A DNA stretch of 64,000 bases, taken from the NCBI RefSeq assembly GCF_900637845.1, contig NZ_LR134439.1, positions 1,302,001-1,366,000 of the forward strand, in the 5' to 3' direction. The notes below the pieces were generated by a model, which was not told where the DNA came from, searched no databases, and saw nothing but the letters and a program-made list of their open reading frames with translations. Positions 32,901 through 41,321 of the stretch are shown in pieces. Both the position numbers and the translations under genes were made by a program. Numbering within the stretch: the first letter of the stretch is position 1; every line of letters starts with the position of its first letter. Source of the stretch: Erysipelothrix rhusiopathiae (lineage in GTDB: Bacteria; Bacillota_I; Bacilli_A; Erysipelotrichales; Erysipelotrichaceae).

Positions 32901-33009
32901 TTTTATCTTTTTTTGGTTTTGCTTTTTTTTGAGAACCATTTATATTATTTGAAGATCCACTTTTCATATGTGGAATCTCAGGTTCGTTTTTACTTTTTCT
33001 ATTTGTCAT
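29953..33009 (-). CDS. Class A penicillin-binding protein (PBP1A/PonA-like)
   Basis: A 1018-residue bifunctional cell-wall synthase. A Lys-rich cytoplasmic tail (1-50) precedes a membrane helix (about 51-73). The GT51 glycosyltransferase domain is at about 110-290 (EDSRFFVHGGWDVPRF; GQGGSTLTMQLIKNQ). The transpeptidase has SxxK in SPASVMKPH, SxN in ADSRNIPA and KTG in FGKTGTNKYDN. About 300 further residues form repeated beta-rich domains, long for the family. A GTG at 33015 lies inside the AAAGGAG site, so ATG 33009 is chosen. The start overlaps the recU stop (ATGA), the same recU-ponA pairing as in Bacillus. Confidence 0.94.
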   Translation of the reverse strand: MTNRKSKNEPEIPHMKSGSSNNINGSQKKAKPKKDKKPLTPEQKKLKRQRIVAWVLIVCVSIGILGVTGVGALTVKNMKNAPALKKDDFLTQSASTIFDKNGEPIYNTAAKKSDPTTFDQVPQSLIDAFVAVEDSRFFVHGGWDVPRFTKAALSNLLDSLRHGSISFGQGGSTLTMQLIKNQYFMENEDAATGVNRKLQEIYLSTKLEREQVLSKKMIFELYINMINYGVPRTMGADASAQAYFGKRLSEINLTEAAFLAGVINAPSVNNPYYSIEAADERTKEVLYLMNYHGYITDEEYQLAKAVRVEDLLVESSASEGEMFEYQAFIDVAYQEAQELTGLDPGKVSMNIYTSMDPTVQKGIDDFQNRKITDLNPSMIDEEKNEYRPIQVGSVILNNRTGEIAGIVGGFDYNGAFLHNRAIAKNSSPASVMKPHIAYAPAFEYQGLATSHVFLDAPMNYRGTDILIGNYDGRYLGQVPLMMAVADSRNIPALEATQGTIDTIGNEKMVEYLNKLGFSSVSEDNFRPGFAIGDGTFTVSPVELAGANAVMFNDGNYIKPHTITRIEFLDSDREPYVPSHTATPVISDASAWLTTRIMKYAVDSPYNPVISPVRRNYPVFGKTGTNKYDNETADATGVPRNAIKDRLMITATSEYSIATWTGFDSKDKKNPYFIDEYGVDEASQNLTGKLNSYLLDLIEESFGTGDDVARPGSVADIQHILGTFPYQAPVEGMDQSLLATGYIKRDFLKLAEASPKDLSALSDHKVMMNQKGNKFNFDIKMATYPDASQLTVAPSTITMNYPSGGTVDGKRLYDPSWLFGAVRYKSEIRVDGKPIAESMTEGPNQEISVTIENLKGKIEACSYYTFDKSTGKKSNVVCTSVDAKEISVSVPSAGTAFNDFVEQMVAAGFSRDLIQGNYVLEGNKYKSVVSADPNILGKSVKPGDYSGTTIRVNVTDLEITASGDYLRSNLKRAADAGYLTVDTQGKASGVIDSFTVDGVAMSSFRLSDHEGSEVVVNFK

Positions 33010-33587
33010 AGACACTCCTTTATATAGACTCTATTAATAATGTCAAGATAATGACAAGGTATTTGATATGTACTCTCTAGTTGGAAACCGACCGTTCGAA
33101 TCCACGAAAGGGGTAATGAACGTACTTGTTTCTCACTAATATAAGGTACAAAGTCTTTTGCAAAGATCAAATACGTCTCATCAATCGTCCAAAAACGAAT
33201 GATAAGAAATGCTATGGCTCCATGCCGTGAAACAGCAGCAAGATGATCGAGCTGATGTTGATGAAGCGCAGTGAGTGGGAACAATGTCTTGTTCTTTGTT
33301 TCCTTTGCTTCAAAATCAAGGGCGTATCCCTTATATACACCTTGATAATCGGTTGTGGATGCCTGTCTAAAATAAGCTTCAGTGATTTTTGCTTTGTTAC
33401 GTGAAGGATAGTCAACATTGACAATTTGAATCGGCGTAGGTTTTTTATGAACTACCGCCATGTCCTTCGTTAGATAGTGGTCATTGGTTTTGTTGATATC
33501 TTCTTCAAGACTCATACCACGTCTACTTGTAACGCCAGTACCACTGGGTTTGTTGTAAGTTTTTTTTCCAGTTGGATATTGAATCAT
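33006..33587 (-). CDS. recU: RecU Holliday-junction resolvase
   Basis: A 193-residue nuclease. The N-terminus has GTGVTSRRGMSLEEDIN with the conserved arginines and Glu, and the active-site region is YKGYALDFEAKETKNKTLFPL (D and E-x-K, about 94-104). The C-terminus SWIRTVGFQLE is also typical. It cuts four-way junctions and binds RecA in Gram-positive recombination. It is the first gene of the recU-PBP operon. Confidence 0.96.
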   Translation of the reverse strand: MIQYPTGKKTYNKPSGTGVTSRRGMSLEEDINKTNDHYLTKDMAVVHKKPTPIQIVNVDYPSRNKAKITEAYFRQASTTDYQGVYKGYALDFEAKETKNKTLFPLTALHQHQLDHLAAVSRHGAIAFLIIRFWTIDETYLIFAKDFVPYISEKQVRSLPLSWIRTVGFQLESTYQIPCHYLDIINRVYIKECL

Positions 33588-33713
33588 CTAATCACCAACA
33601 ATATTATACTATAATTCACATCAAATATCATATACTAAAAATCTTCGGGGAAAGCGGAGGTTTCCTATTGAACTTCAAACGGTAATTTGTAATAATAGAT
33701 GAGAGGTGAATTT

Positions 33714-34028
33714 ATGGCACAAAAATTAACGACGCAAGCAATCCTGGATAAAGAGTTCCATGTGGACTTTAAGGGATATAATGCAGTTGAGGTTGATCAA
33801 TTCCTTGATCAAGTAATGCACGACTATGAATTCTTTGAAGGCATTATCAAAGAACAAAAAGAGTTGTTAGATCGATATGAAACCACATTAGGTCAACAAA
33901 AACGCATGCTTTTAGAATATGAAGGAAGAGATCGTGTGTCTAAGGATATGCCAACTCAATTCAGTCATGTAGACATTCTAAAACGTGTTTCACGACTTGA
34001 GGAAGCGGTCTTTAATAATAAAAAATAA
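33714..34028 (+). CDS. gpsB: GpsB, DivIVA-like cell-division regulator
   Basis: A 104-residue protein. The N-terminal lipid-/partner-binding domain has ILDKEFHVDFKGYNAVEVDQFLDQV (about 11-35, cut here by single-letter variation from DivIVA), then a coiled coil (about 45-70) and a short C-terminal helix DILKRVSRLEEAVF that forms trimers in the family. GpsB links PBP1 to division-site synthesis. AGAGGTGA selects ATG 33714 over an ATG at 33699. The order recU-PBP-gpsB-rnpB matches Bacillus. Confidence 0.93.
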   Translation: MAQKLTTQAILDKEFHVDFKGYNAVEVDQFLDQVMHDYEFFEGIIKEQKELLDRYETTLGQQKRMLLEYEGRDRVSKDMPTQFSHVDILKRVSRLEEAVFNNKK

Positions 34029-34030
34029 AT

Positions 34031-34381
34031 CTTACTAACACGAAAGATAATCGCTGCAGTAAAATGTAGAGGAAAGTCCATGCTCGCACCACCTGAGATG
34101 GTGGTAGTGTTTGTGCTCAGTGAATCAATAAGCTGAGGTATAGAGGCATCTATAACGGCAGACCAAAATCCTAAGGGAAACTATGGATGGAGGCTATAAA
34201 AGTGCCACAGTGACGAAGTTCCTAGGGAAACCTAGGAAGTGGAACGAGGTAAACCCCATAAGCGAGAAACCCAAAATTGGTAGGGGAACTCACACTACTG
34301 AAATGAAGGTAACGTGAGACGTTTTTAAAACGTAGATAAATGATTATCGCAACAGAACATGGCTTAATGAGTGTTAATGCA
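34031..34381 (+). ncRNA. rnpB: RNase P RNA, bacterial type B
   Basis: The region carries the conserved RNase P core: GAGGAAAGTCCATGCTCGC near 34068, the ACAGAA pseudoknot partner segment near 34352 and the GATAATCGC/GATTATCGC pairs at 34045 and 34342. The P1 ends pair as TAACAC (about 34035-34040) with GTGTTA (about 34371-34376). The layout after gpsB is the usual one in Bacillota. The ends are approximate. It is the catalytic RNA that matures tRNA 5' ends. Confidence 0.95.
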
Positions 34382-34384
34382 TTT

Positions 34385-34407
34385 AGGAGTAGAAATACTC
34401 CTTTTTT
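34385..34407 (+). terminator. Terminator of rnpB
   Basis: AGGAGTA pairs with TACTCCT around GAAA, followed by six T. Confidence 0.92.
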
Positions 34408-34433
34408 AATTTGATAAATGCACACGTATTACA

Positions 34434-34462
34434 TTGTAATAAAGTGTAATGATTGTTATAAT
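34434..34462 (+). promoter_or_regulatory. Promoter of rodZ-pgsA
   Basis: TTGTAA, 17 bases, then TATAAT preceded by TGT (extended -10). The start point near 34469 argues for the TTG start of the next gene. Confidence 0.7.
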
Positions 34463-34494
34463 TATTTTATATGTGTAAGGAAGGTGAGCATAAC

Positions 34495-35424
34495 TTGGAA
34501 AAAATTGGCTTAATACTACAAGAACGCCGTAAAGAACAAGGTTACTCATTAGAAGAAATGAGTGTTAAAACGAAATTATCAACCGTACAGTTGAGTGCTA
34601 TTGAAGAAGGAAATATTCAATTTTTTAAAGATGATTTATCGTATTTGAGTTACTTTGTACGATATTATGCAAATGCTTTAGGTATTGATTATAATGAATT
34701 GCGAAATGAGTTGGATGATACGATTAACGCGTATACGGATTCCATCACGGTTTCTCAAATCAAAAAGCAAGACGAAATTACAAGTAATGTCCAAAAAAAA
34801 TCAAAGAAAACAAAAGTTAAAAGTAAACCCACTTCGAAAGGCCGTAAAAAGATGGATTTGCAAACAATTGCAATGCTTCTATTTGCGATTGCAATTCTTG
34901 CGCTTTTATTCTTTGGTGGTTATAAATTGTTGAGTGGAAGTCTCAACGTTAAAGATCCAATTGAAGATCCAGGAAGTACAATTGTTGTGCCAAAAGAAGA
35001 TCCGAAAGAGGAATCTAAAGAAGACGAGAAAAAACCTGAAACAGAAAAACCAAAAGAACCTGAAAAAGTGAAACTTGAAGTTGCGCAAAAATCGATTGAA
35101 GGATCCAGTGTTGTTTATGAAGTAAAGAACTGGGTTAAAGATGAAAAAGCAACGTTTGAATTTGAGTTCCACAATGCTTCATGGACATCCTTTACAGAAG
35201 ATGGTCAACAACTTGCAAACCCTGCAGCTAAGATTTTTAATGCAGGTGAGAAAGCAAGTGTGATCTTCAATGTTGTTGAAGGGAAGTCGTTGGAAGCAAC
35301 GTTTGGTTATATGAATGGTAATGAAATTAAGTTGAATGGTGAAAAAGTTGAATTGGATGCATCGATTGCAACCTTACCAGACTATGCAACAATTACCTTC
35401 AAGTTTATTGGAGGAGCTAACTAA
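34495..35424 (+). CDS. rodZ: RodZ-like helix-turn-helix membrane protein
   Basis: A 309-residue protein with a cytoplasmic HTH domain (about 5-75: LILQERRKEQGYSLEEMSVK), a Lys-rich linker, one membrane helix (about 125-145: MLLFAIAILALLFFGGYKLL), a Pro/Glu/Lys-rich spacer and an extracellular beta domain (about 195-305) like DUF4115. RodZ ties MreB filaments to the wall elongation machinery. The start is taken as TTG 34495, seven to eight bases after GGAAGGTGAG; the ATG at 34471 lies almost at the predicted transcription start and has no ribosome site. Followed by pgsA as in Bacillus. Confidence 0.88.
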   Translation: MEKIGLILQERRKEQGYSLEEMSVKTKLSTVQLSAIEEGNIQFFKDDLSYLSYFVRYYANALGIDYNELRNELDDTINAYTDSITVSQIKKQDEITSNVQKKSKKTKVKSKPTSKGRKKMDLQTIAMLLFAIAILALLFFGGYKLLSGSLNVKDPIEDPGSTIVVPKEDPKEESKEDEKKPETEKPKEPEKVKLEVAQKSIEGSSVVYEVKNWVKDEKATFEFEFHNASWTSFTEDGQQLANPAAKIFNAGEKASVIFNVVEGKSLEATFGYMNGNEIKLNGEKVELDASIATLPDYATITFKFIGGAN

Positions 35425-36017
35425 TGAATATTGCAAATAAATTAACCGTGTTTCGGATTATTTTAATACCAATCATCGTATTGGTTGAATTATTTCCTTA
35501 CAGTCATTTTGGGATTACCGTTCCCTATATTAATATCGAAACCGTAATGTTATCTTATAAAAATATCGCGGTTCTTGTACTCTTTGCGGTTGCATCCTTT
35601 ACAGATTTCCTGGATGGTTATCTTGCACGCAGTCGCAATATGATTACCGTCTTTGGTAAGTTCTTAGATCCAATTGCGGATAAACTTTTAGTGAATACAT
35701 TATTTATAATTTTTGCTTATCAAGGAATTGTTCCTGTTGTGGCAGTATTGATTATGATTTGGCGCGATACCATTGTAGATGCAGTACGAATGTTACTTGC
35801 TCAAAAAGGAATGGTTATGGCTGCTGGGTATTTAGGTAAGGTAAAGACTGTAGCGCAAATGATTGCAATTATTTTAGTCTTGCTGAATAACCTGCCATTT
35901 GAGTTGTATCATATTCCAGTTTCATCCATTGCAGTATGGTTTGCAACATTAATGTCAGTCTTAAGTGGGGCTTCGTATGTAATTCAAAGCCGTTCATTCT
36001 TTACAGAAAGTATGTAG
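35424..36017 (+). CDS. pgsA: Phosphatidylglycerophosphate synthase
   Basis: A 197-residue membrane enzyme with the CDP-alcohol phosphatidyltransferase motif D-x2-DG-x2-AR-x8-G-x3-D-x3-D, seen as [13 protein letters not shown] followed by GKFLDPIAD (about 62-87). It joins CDP-diacylglycerol and glycerol-3-phosphate on the way to phosphatidylglycerol. It shares one base with the rodZ stop. cinA, often between pgsA and recA in Bacillota, is absent. Confidence 0.97.
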   Translation: MNIANKLTVFRIILIPIIVLVELFPYSHFGITVPYINIETVMLSYKNIAVLVLFAVASFTDFLDGYLARSRNMITVFGKFLDPIADKLLVNTLFIIFAYQGIVPVVAVLIMIWRDTIVDAVRMLLAQKGMVMAAGYLGKVKTVAQMIAIILVLLNNLPFELYHIPVSSIAVWFATLMSVLSGASYVIQSRSFFTESM

Positions 36018-36048
36018 TCTTTGTTTAGTTTCATATATGGAGGATCGT

Positions 36049-37074
36049 ATGGATAACGCAAAAAAAGATAAAGTTCTTGATGATGCAATAAAACAAATCG
36101 AAAAACAATTTGGTAAGGGTTCAATTATGCGCTTGGGTGATCGAGCAGCGGTTGATATTGATGCTATTAGTTCAGGGTCGTTAAGTTTAGATGCTGCACT
36201 TGGAATTGGCGGATACCCAAAAGGTCGTATTATTGAAATTTACGGCCCTGAATCAAGCGGTAAAACAACGCTCGCATTACATGCAATTGCAGAAGTGCAA
36301 AAAGCGGGTGGAAAAGCTGCATTTATCGATGCTGAAAATGCGATTGATCCTATCTATGCTCAAAACTTAGGCGTTAACATTGATGATTTAATTCTTTCAC
36401 AACCCGATAGCGGTGAACAAGGATTGGAAATTGTGGATGTTTTGGTACGAAGTGGTGCGGTTGACTTGATTGTGGTTGACAGTGTTGCTGCACTTGTTCC
36501 ACAAGCGGAACTTGATGGGGAAATGGGCGATGCTCAAGTTGGTTTACAAGCTCGGATGATGTCTAAAGCAATGCGTAAATTATCCGGTGGAATGAACCGA
36601 GGCGAGTGTACTGCAATTTTTATTAATCAACTTCGAGAAAAAGTAGGAATTATGTTTGGTAATCCTGAAACAACACCGGGAGGTCGTGCCTTAAAATTCT
36701 ATTCTTCTGTTCGACTTGATATTCGTCGTAGTGAACAAATAAAACAAGGTACAGATATTGTGGGTAATAAAGCTAATATTAAAGTCGTAAAGAATAAAGT
36801 GGCACCGCCCTTTAGAGCAACACAAGTTGAAATTATTTACGGTAAGGGAATTAGCTATATTGGTGAAGTAATCGACTTAGGTGTTCAATACGACTTTATC
36901 AATAAGAGTGGATCATGGTATTCTTATAAAGATGAGAAAATCGGACAAGGTCGTGAAGCGGTACGAAGTTTCTTAGAAGATAATCCTAAGATAACTGAAG
37001 AAATTGCTGCGCAAATTCGCGAGATTATTCTACCGAAACGTGAAGTTTTAGAGAAAAAAGAGGAGAAAGAATGA
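36049..37074 (+). CDS. recA: RecA recombinase
   Basis: A 341-residue Rec[14 protein letters not shown] (about 19-31), Walker [10 protein letters not shown] (about 65-73), the Walker B region [18 protein letters not shown]2 segment [20 protein letters not shown] and a Lys/Glu-rich tail. It forms filaments on single-stranded DNA for repair and SOS induction. GGAG at 36040-36043 favours ATG 36049 over ATG 36037. The terminator hairpin overlaps its stop codon. The RecX-containing fusion at 6515 would be its antagonist. Confidence 0.98.
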   Translation: MDNAKKDKVLDDAIKQIEKQFGKGSIMRLGDRAAVDIDAISSGSLSLDAALGIGGYPKGRIIEIYGPESSGKTTLALHAIAEVQKAGGKAAFIDAENAIDPIYAQNLGVNIDDLILSQPDSGEQGLEIVDVLVRSGAVDLIVVDSVAALVPQAELDGEMGDAQVGLQARMMSKAMRKLSGGMNRGECTAIFINQLREKVGIMFGNPETTPGGRALKFYSSVRLDIRRSEQIKQGTDIVGNKANIKVVKNKVAPPFRATQVEIIYGKGISYIGEVIDLGVQYDFINKSGSWYSYKDEKIGQGREAVRSFLEDNPKITEEIAAQIREIILPKREVLEKKEEKE

Positions 37075-37097
37075 TATTATATATCATTCTTTTTTTT
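37066..37097 (+). terminator. Terminator of recA
   Basis: AAAGAATGATAT pairs with ATATCATTCTTT (12 bp, three-base loop) followed by eight T, overlapping the recA stop. Confidence 0.93.
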
Positions 37098-37185
37098 GTC
37101 CTTGTGGAATTCACATTAATAAAGTATTATATATGTATTAGGAAACTAATTTTTAAATATTTTTTAATAAAGAAAGAGGAATAGA

Positions 37186-38742
37186 ATGGACAATCAACTA
37201 TTATATTCCGTCTTAACTGGTATTATTGTTTTTATTTTGACAATTTTTGCGATGATTGTCGTTAATAAATTAGGTTTAAACCGTTCAAAGGAACGTGCAA
37301 ATTCATTAATTAAAGATGCTGAAGATAAAGCAGAATCAATAAAAAGAGAAGCACATTTAGAAGCGAAAACTCATGCATATGAGATCAAACTAAATGCTGA
37401 AAAGGAACTTAAGGGGCAGCGTAAGGAACTCCAAGAATATGAAAATAAATTGGATCGCCGTGAAGAAAATCTAAATTTTCGCGATGCAAACTTAGTTACT
37501 AAAGATAAAGAAATGTTGAATAAGCAACGTGACTTAGAGGCTAGAACTGCCAAACTAGATAAGATGGAGCAGGAGTTTATTGAGCGCACAGAAGTTCAAT
37601 TAAGAGAATTAGAACGTGTTGCACATATGCCTGCATCGGAAGCAAAAGCTGAACTTTTCGAAGTTGTCGAAAAGCAAATGGAACAAGAAGTTCTTACATA
37701 CATACGTGAACAAGAAGAAATGGCTCATCAACGGGCTGAAGACATCGCAAGAAACATAATTTCTCTTGCTATTTCGCGATATGCACAAGAAGAGACTTCA
37801 CAACGTACTTCATCGGTAATTACCTTACCAAGTGAGGAAATGAAAGGCCGTATTATTGGTCGTGAAGGACGTAATATCCGTGCATTTGAAAATGCTACGG
37901 GCGTTGATCTTTTAATCGACGACACACCTGAAATTATTACATTATCCTGTTTTGATCCAATTCGTCGTGAAGTTGCGCGAATGGCATTGGATACTCTTAT
38001 GACTGATGGTCGAATTCAACCGGGTCGTATTGAAGAAGTTGTTGATAAAGCTCGTAAAGAACTCTATCAAGTTATTAATAAAACGGGTCAAGACACCTTA
38101 TTTGATCTTGGTATTAGTAAGATGGATAAAGAAATTGTTACCATCCTTGGACGTCTTAAATATCGTTACAGCTACGGTCAAAATGCCTTAGCACACAGTA
38201 TTGAAGTAGCAAATTTAGCGGGTATGATGGCCGCAGAACTTGGCTTGAATCAAAAACTTGCGAAACGTGCAGGTCTCCTTCATGACATTGGTAAAGGCCT
38301 TGATTTTGAAATCGAGGGTAGCCATGTAGATTTAGGAGTACGTTTAGCGAAGAAACATAATGAACATCCAATTGTGATTAATGCGATTGCATCACATCAC
38401 GGTGATACTGAAGCAACCAGTGCGATTGCCGTACTTGTCGCAGCAGCGGATACATTAAGTGCAGCAAGACCGGGCGCACGTTTTGAGTCGTTTGAAAATT
38501 ATATTCAACGTCTTGAAGAACTTGAAGCAATTGCATCGACACGTGAAGGTGTCCAACGCGCATTCGCAATTCAAGCAGGTCGTGAATTACGCGTTATGGT
38601 TGTACCAGATGAAATCGATGATCTTCAAACGGTAAAATTGGCACGCGATATTCGTCAACAAATAGAAGAAGAACTCACATATCCTGGTCAAATTAAAGTG
38701 ACCGTGATTCGTGAATTACGCGCAATGGAGTTAGCTAAGTAA
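37186..38742 (+). CDS. rny: Ribonuclease Y
   Basis: A 518-residue endoribonuclease with an N-terminal membrane helix (about 5-27), a long charged coiled coil (about 30-190), a KH domain (about 208-270: [15 protein letters not shown]) and an HD domain ([10 protein letters not shown] and [12 protein letters not shown], about 334-370). It starts decay of many mRNAs at the membrane. It overlaps ymdB by one base (TAATG), as in Bacillus. Confidence 0.98.
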   Translation: MDNQLLYSVLTGIIVFILTIFAMIVVNKLGLNRSKERANSLIKDAEDKAESIKREAHLEAKTHAYEIKLNAEKELKGQRKELQEYENKLDRREENLNFRDANLVTKDKEMLNKQRDLEARTAKLDKMEQEFIERTEVQLRELERVAHMPASEAKAELFEVVEKQMEQEVLTYIREQEEMAHQRAEDIARNIISLAISRYAQEETSQRTSSVITLPSEEMKGRIIGREGRNIRAFENATGVDLLIDDTPEIITLSCFDPIRREVARMALDTLMTDGRIQPGRIEEVVDKARKELYQVINKTGQDTLFDLGISKMDKEIVTILGRLKYRYSYGQNALAHSIEVANLAGMMAAELGLNQKLAKRAGLLHDIGKGLDFEIEGSHVDLGVRLAKKHNEHPIVINAIASHHGDTEATSAIAVLVAAADTLSAARPGARFESFENYIQRLEELEAIASTREGVQRAFAIQAGRELRVMVVPDEIDDLQTVKLARDIRQQIEEELTYPGQIKVTVIRELRAMELAK

Positions 38743-39506
38743 TGAAGATATTATTTATAGGTGATATCGTAGGAGCAAGTGGTCGACAAATTGTTGTTGA
38801 CCACTTACCTATGTTAAAAGAGAAATATGAAATAGACTTTACGATTGCAAATGGTGAAAACAGTGCGCATGGTAAAGGGATTACAAAGAAAATATACAAT
38901 CAATTAACGGAAGCAGGCGTGGAGTGTATTACGATGGGAAACCATACATTCGCAAAACGTGAAATTATCGATGATTATGACGAATGTCCTAATCTTTTAA
39001 TACCTGCTAACATTGAACCCATTGATTTTGGAAACTACTACAAAGTTTTTGATGTTAAGGGAAAACAAATATGTGTAGTAAACCTTTATGGTGAAGCGTT
39101 TATGAATCGCGTTGGTGATCGTCCTTATCCTTATATGGACTGGCTTTTGGAGAATACAGAGTATGATTATTACTTTGTGGATTTCCATGGGGAGTCGACG
39201 AGTGAAAAGATGTTATTTGCTCATATTTATTCAGAAGAAATTGATGCAATGGTTGGAACCCATACACATGTTCAAACTGCAGATGAACGTATTATTGGTC
39301 AAGTAGCTTATATTACGGATGTAGGAATGTGTGGCGCTTGTGATAGTGTTATTGGACGTGACATTGATGAGTTGTATGATCGCGTAATTTTAAATGAAAA
39401 TACACACTTCAAAGTGGCTAAAGGTGATGCATTCTTAAATGCTGTAGTGATTGATGTTGATGATAAGACAATGAAGTCGAAATCAATTCAAAGAATTGCA
39501 ATTTAA
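38742..39506 (+). CDS. ymdB: YmdB-family metallophosphoesterase
   Basis: A 254-residue calcineurin-like phosphoesterase. Metal-site motifs are FIGDIVGASGR (4-14), ANGENSAHGKG, MGNHTFAKREI and VGTHTHVQTAD (about 171-181). In Bacillus YmdB hydrolyses 2',3'-cyclic nucleotides and affects biofilm and motility decisions through RNase Y. It is translationally coupled to rny and ends at a terminator. Confidence 0.95.
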   Translation: MKILFIGDIVGASGRQIVVDHLPMLKEKYEIDFTIANGENSAHGKGITKKIYNQLTEAGVECITMGNHTFAKREIIDDYDECPNLLIPANIEPIDFGNYYKVFDVKGKQICVVNLYGEAFMNRVGDRPYPYMDWLLENTEYDYYFVDFHGESTSEKMLFAHIYSEEIDAMVGTHTHVQTADERIIGQVAYITDVGMCGACDSVIGRDIDELYDRVILNENTHFKVAKGDAFLNAVVIDVDDKTMKSKSIQRIAI

Positions 39507-39514
39507 AGTAAGTA

Positions 39515-39540
39515 AAACCAAGCCTTGCTTGGTTTTTTTA
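39515..39540 (+). terminator. Terminator after ymdB
   Basis: AAACCAAGC pairs with GCTTGGTTT around a three-base loop, followed by a T run. Confidence 0.92.
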
Positions 39541-39649
39541 TTGAAGTTTCTGTGCAAACATTAGTGCTTCGTTTTTAAGTGAAGGAAATCTAGTGTATAA
39601 TATAGGAAATGGTTTACATCATAATAGAAATTAATTAAAAGGAGATTTT

Positions 39650-41308
39650 ATGGATAAAATTCGTTTTCTCGCATTAGGAGGTCTTGATGAAGATGGCAAG
39701 AATATGTCAGTCATCGAGATTAATGACGAGATTTATGTCGTGGATGCAGGTTTAAAATATCCACAAACTGATCAATTGGGCGTTGAAATTGTAATTCCCG
39801 ATTTATCATATTTAAAGAAAAATAAAAAACGTGTTAAAGCTATCTTTATCACACACGGTCATGATGACGTAATGGGTGCACTCCCTTATCTTGTAAAGGA
39901 AGTAAATGCACCGGTATATGCAACACCTTTGATTGCACTGATGATTGAAGACTTGTTTAAAGAAAATAAAGTCAAGAATGCGCATATTCACAAAATTAAA
40001 CGTAACAGTCGTTTTAAAATTGGTGAGCGTCGTTTTGTCGCGTTCGGTTTAACGCATTCAATTCCGGATACATTTGGGATTGCTATTGATACAGATCAAG
40101 GTTATGTTGTTCATTCAAGTGAATTTATAATTGATTTTGATGTGCGTAATCAAGGTTTTATGTGTGATGTCGCGAACATCTCTGAATTAGGGAAAAAAGG
40201 TGTTTTCTTATTAACAGCCGAGTCTGTTGCTTCGAAACGTCAAGGATTTACTTCACCAAATCATCGTATTACAAAGCGAATTGAACGTGTTTTTGAAGAG
40301 ACAAATGAACGTATTCTCGTTACTTTATACGAACAAAATATTTACCGACTTATCGAAGTTATTGAGACAGCACAGAAATTTAAACGTAAAGTGTTTTTCT
40401 ACGGTGAAAAGCAACGCCGTTTGATGAAGCATCTTGAACGTCTTAACTATTACCACATGCCTAAAGGTTTAGAAATTAAGCCAGAGCAGTTTAATAATGA
40501 TATTAAAGATGTTGTCGTGATTGTATCCGATATTGGTCCAAGTGTGTTCAATAAAATGGGACGCATTGCTATGGGGGAAGATCAACTTGTTGAAGTGAAT
40601 GAAAACGATCATGTGATTGTCGCATCTCCAGTTGTTCCTGGTACTGAAGCGGTCGCAGGTGCAATGATTAACGAGTTGTATAAAGATGGCGTTAAAGTGA
40701 TGTCACTCAACTATAAAGATGTTATGCCAATGCATGCATCGGTAGAAGACTTAAAAATGATGATTGCACTTCTTAAACCGAAGTATTATGTTCCGGTTAA
40801 GGGTGAATATCAAAATCTTGTAGCGAATGCGAGTGTTGCTGTTGATATGGGTATCAGTGCTGGTAATATCGTGATTTTAGACAACGGTCAAGTTGCAGAG
40901 TTTGATGAAGGACGTTTAAAAGCTACTTCAGAAATTCTGAAATTAGAAGATATGTTGATTGATGGTAAGGATCATTTAGATACATCAGGATTAGTGCTCC
41001 GTGATCGTCAAACATTGGCAACGGATGGATCAATCATCGTAGGTATGGTAATTAATAATAAAACTAAAGAAATTTTGGGCGGACCCGATGTGCAATCACG
41101 TGGTGTTATCTACCTAAAAGATGCCGATAATATTATGAAAGAAGTCGGTGTTATTCTTGAACAAACGATTTTGAAACTTGTTGAGAAGCATAAATACGAT
41201 AATGTTACGGCCCGTAATGAAGCTCGTGATGTTATTGCGAAATACATTTACAAACAAACAGGAAAACGTCCGATGATTTTACCTGTTATTATCGAAATTC
41301 ATATCTGA
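39650..41308 (+). CDS. rnjB: RNase J-family protein (RNase J2-like) with degenerate active site
   Basis: A 552-residue metallo-beta-lactamase/beta-CASP protein of RNase J length and domain order. The HxHxDH motif is HGHDDV (69-74), with the last His replaced by Val; the usual HTGDFKFD segment is SSEFIIDFDV, losing the bridging Asp; and the C-terminal HASGHA motif is reduced to MHASVEDLK. These changes suggest little or no nuclease activity. In Bacillus RNase J2 has a weaker site and acts with J1. The gene is just upstream of ftsK/spoIIIE, like rnjB (with tepA between) in Bacillus. A canonical rnjA must be elsewhere. Confidence 0.88.
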   Translation: MDKIRFLALGGLDEDGKNMSVIEINDEIYVVDAGLKYPQTDQLGVEIVIPDLSYLKKNKKRVKAIFITHGHDDVMGALPYLVKEVNAPVYATPLIALMIEDLFKENKVKNAHIHKIKRNSRFKIGERRFVAFGLTHSIPDTFGIAIDTDQGYVVHSSEFIIDFDVRNQGFMCDVANISELGKKGVFLLTAESVASKRQGFTSPNHRITKRIERVFEETNERILVTLYEQNIYRLIEVIETAQKFKRKVFFYGEKQRRLMKHLERLNYYHMPKGLEIKPEQFNNDIKDVVVIVSDIGPSVFNKMGRIAMGEDQLVEVNENDHVIVASPVVPGTEAVAGAMINELYKDGVKVMSLNYKDVMPMHASVEDLKMMIALLKPKYYVPVKGEYQNLVANASVAVDMGISAGNIVILDNGQVAEFDEGRLKATSEILKLEDMLIDGKDHLDTSGLVLRDRQTLATDGSIIVGMVINNKTKEILGGPDVQSRGVIYLKDADNIMKEVGVILEQTILKLVEKHKYDNVTARNEARDVIAKYIYKQTGKRPMILPVIIEIHI

Positions 41309-41321
41309 TAGGGGTGATTGA

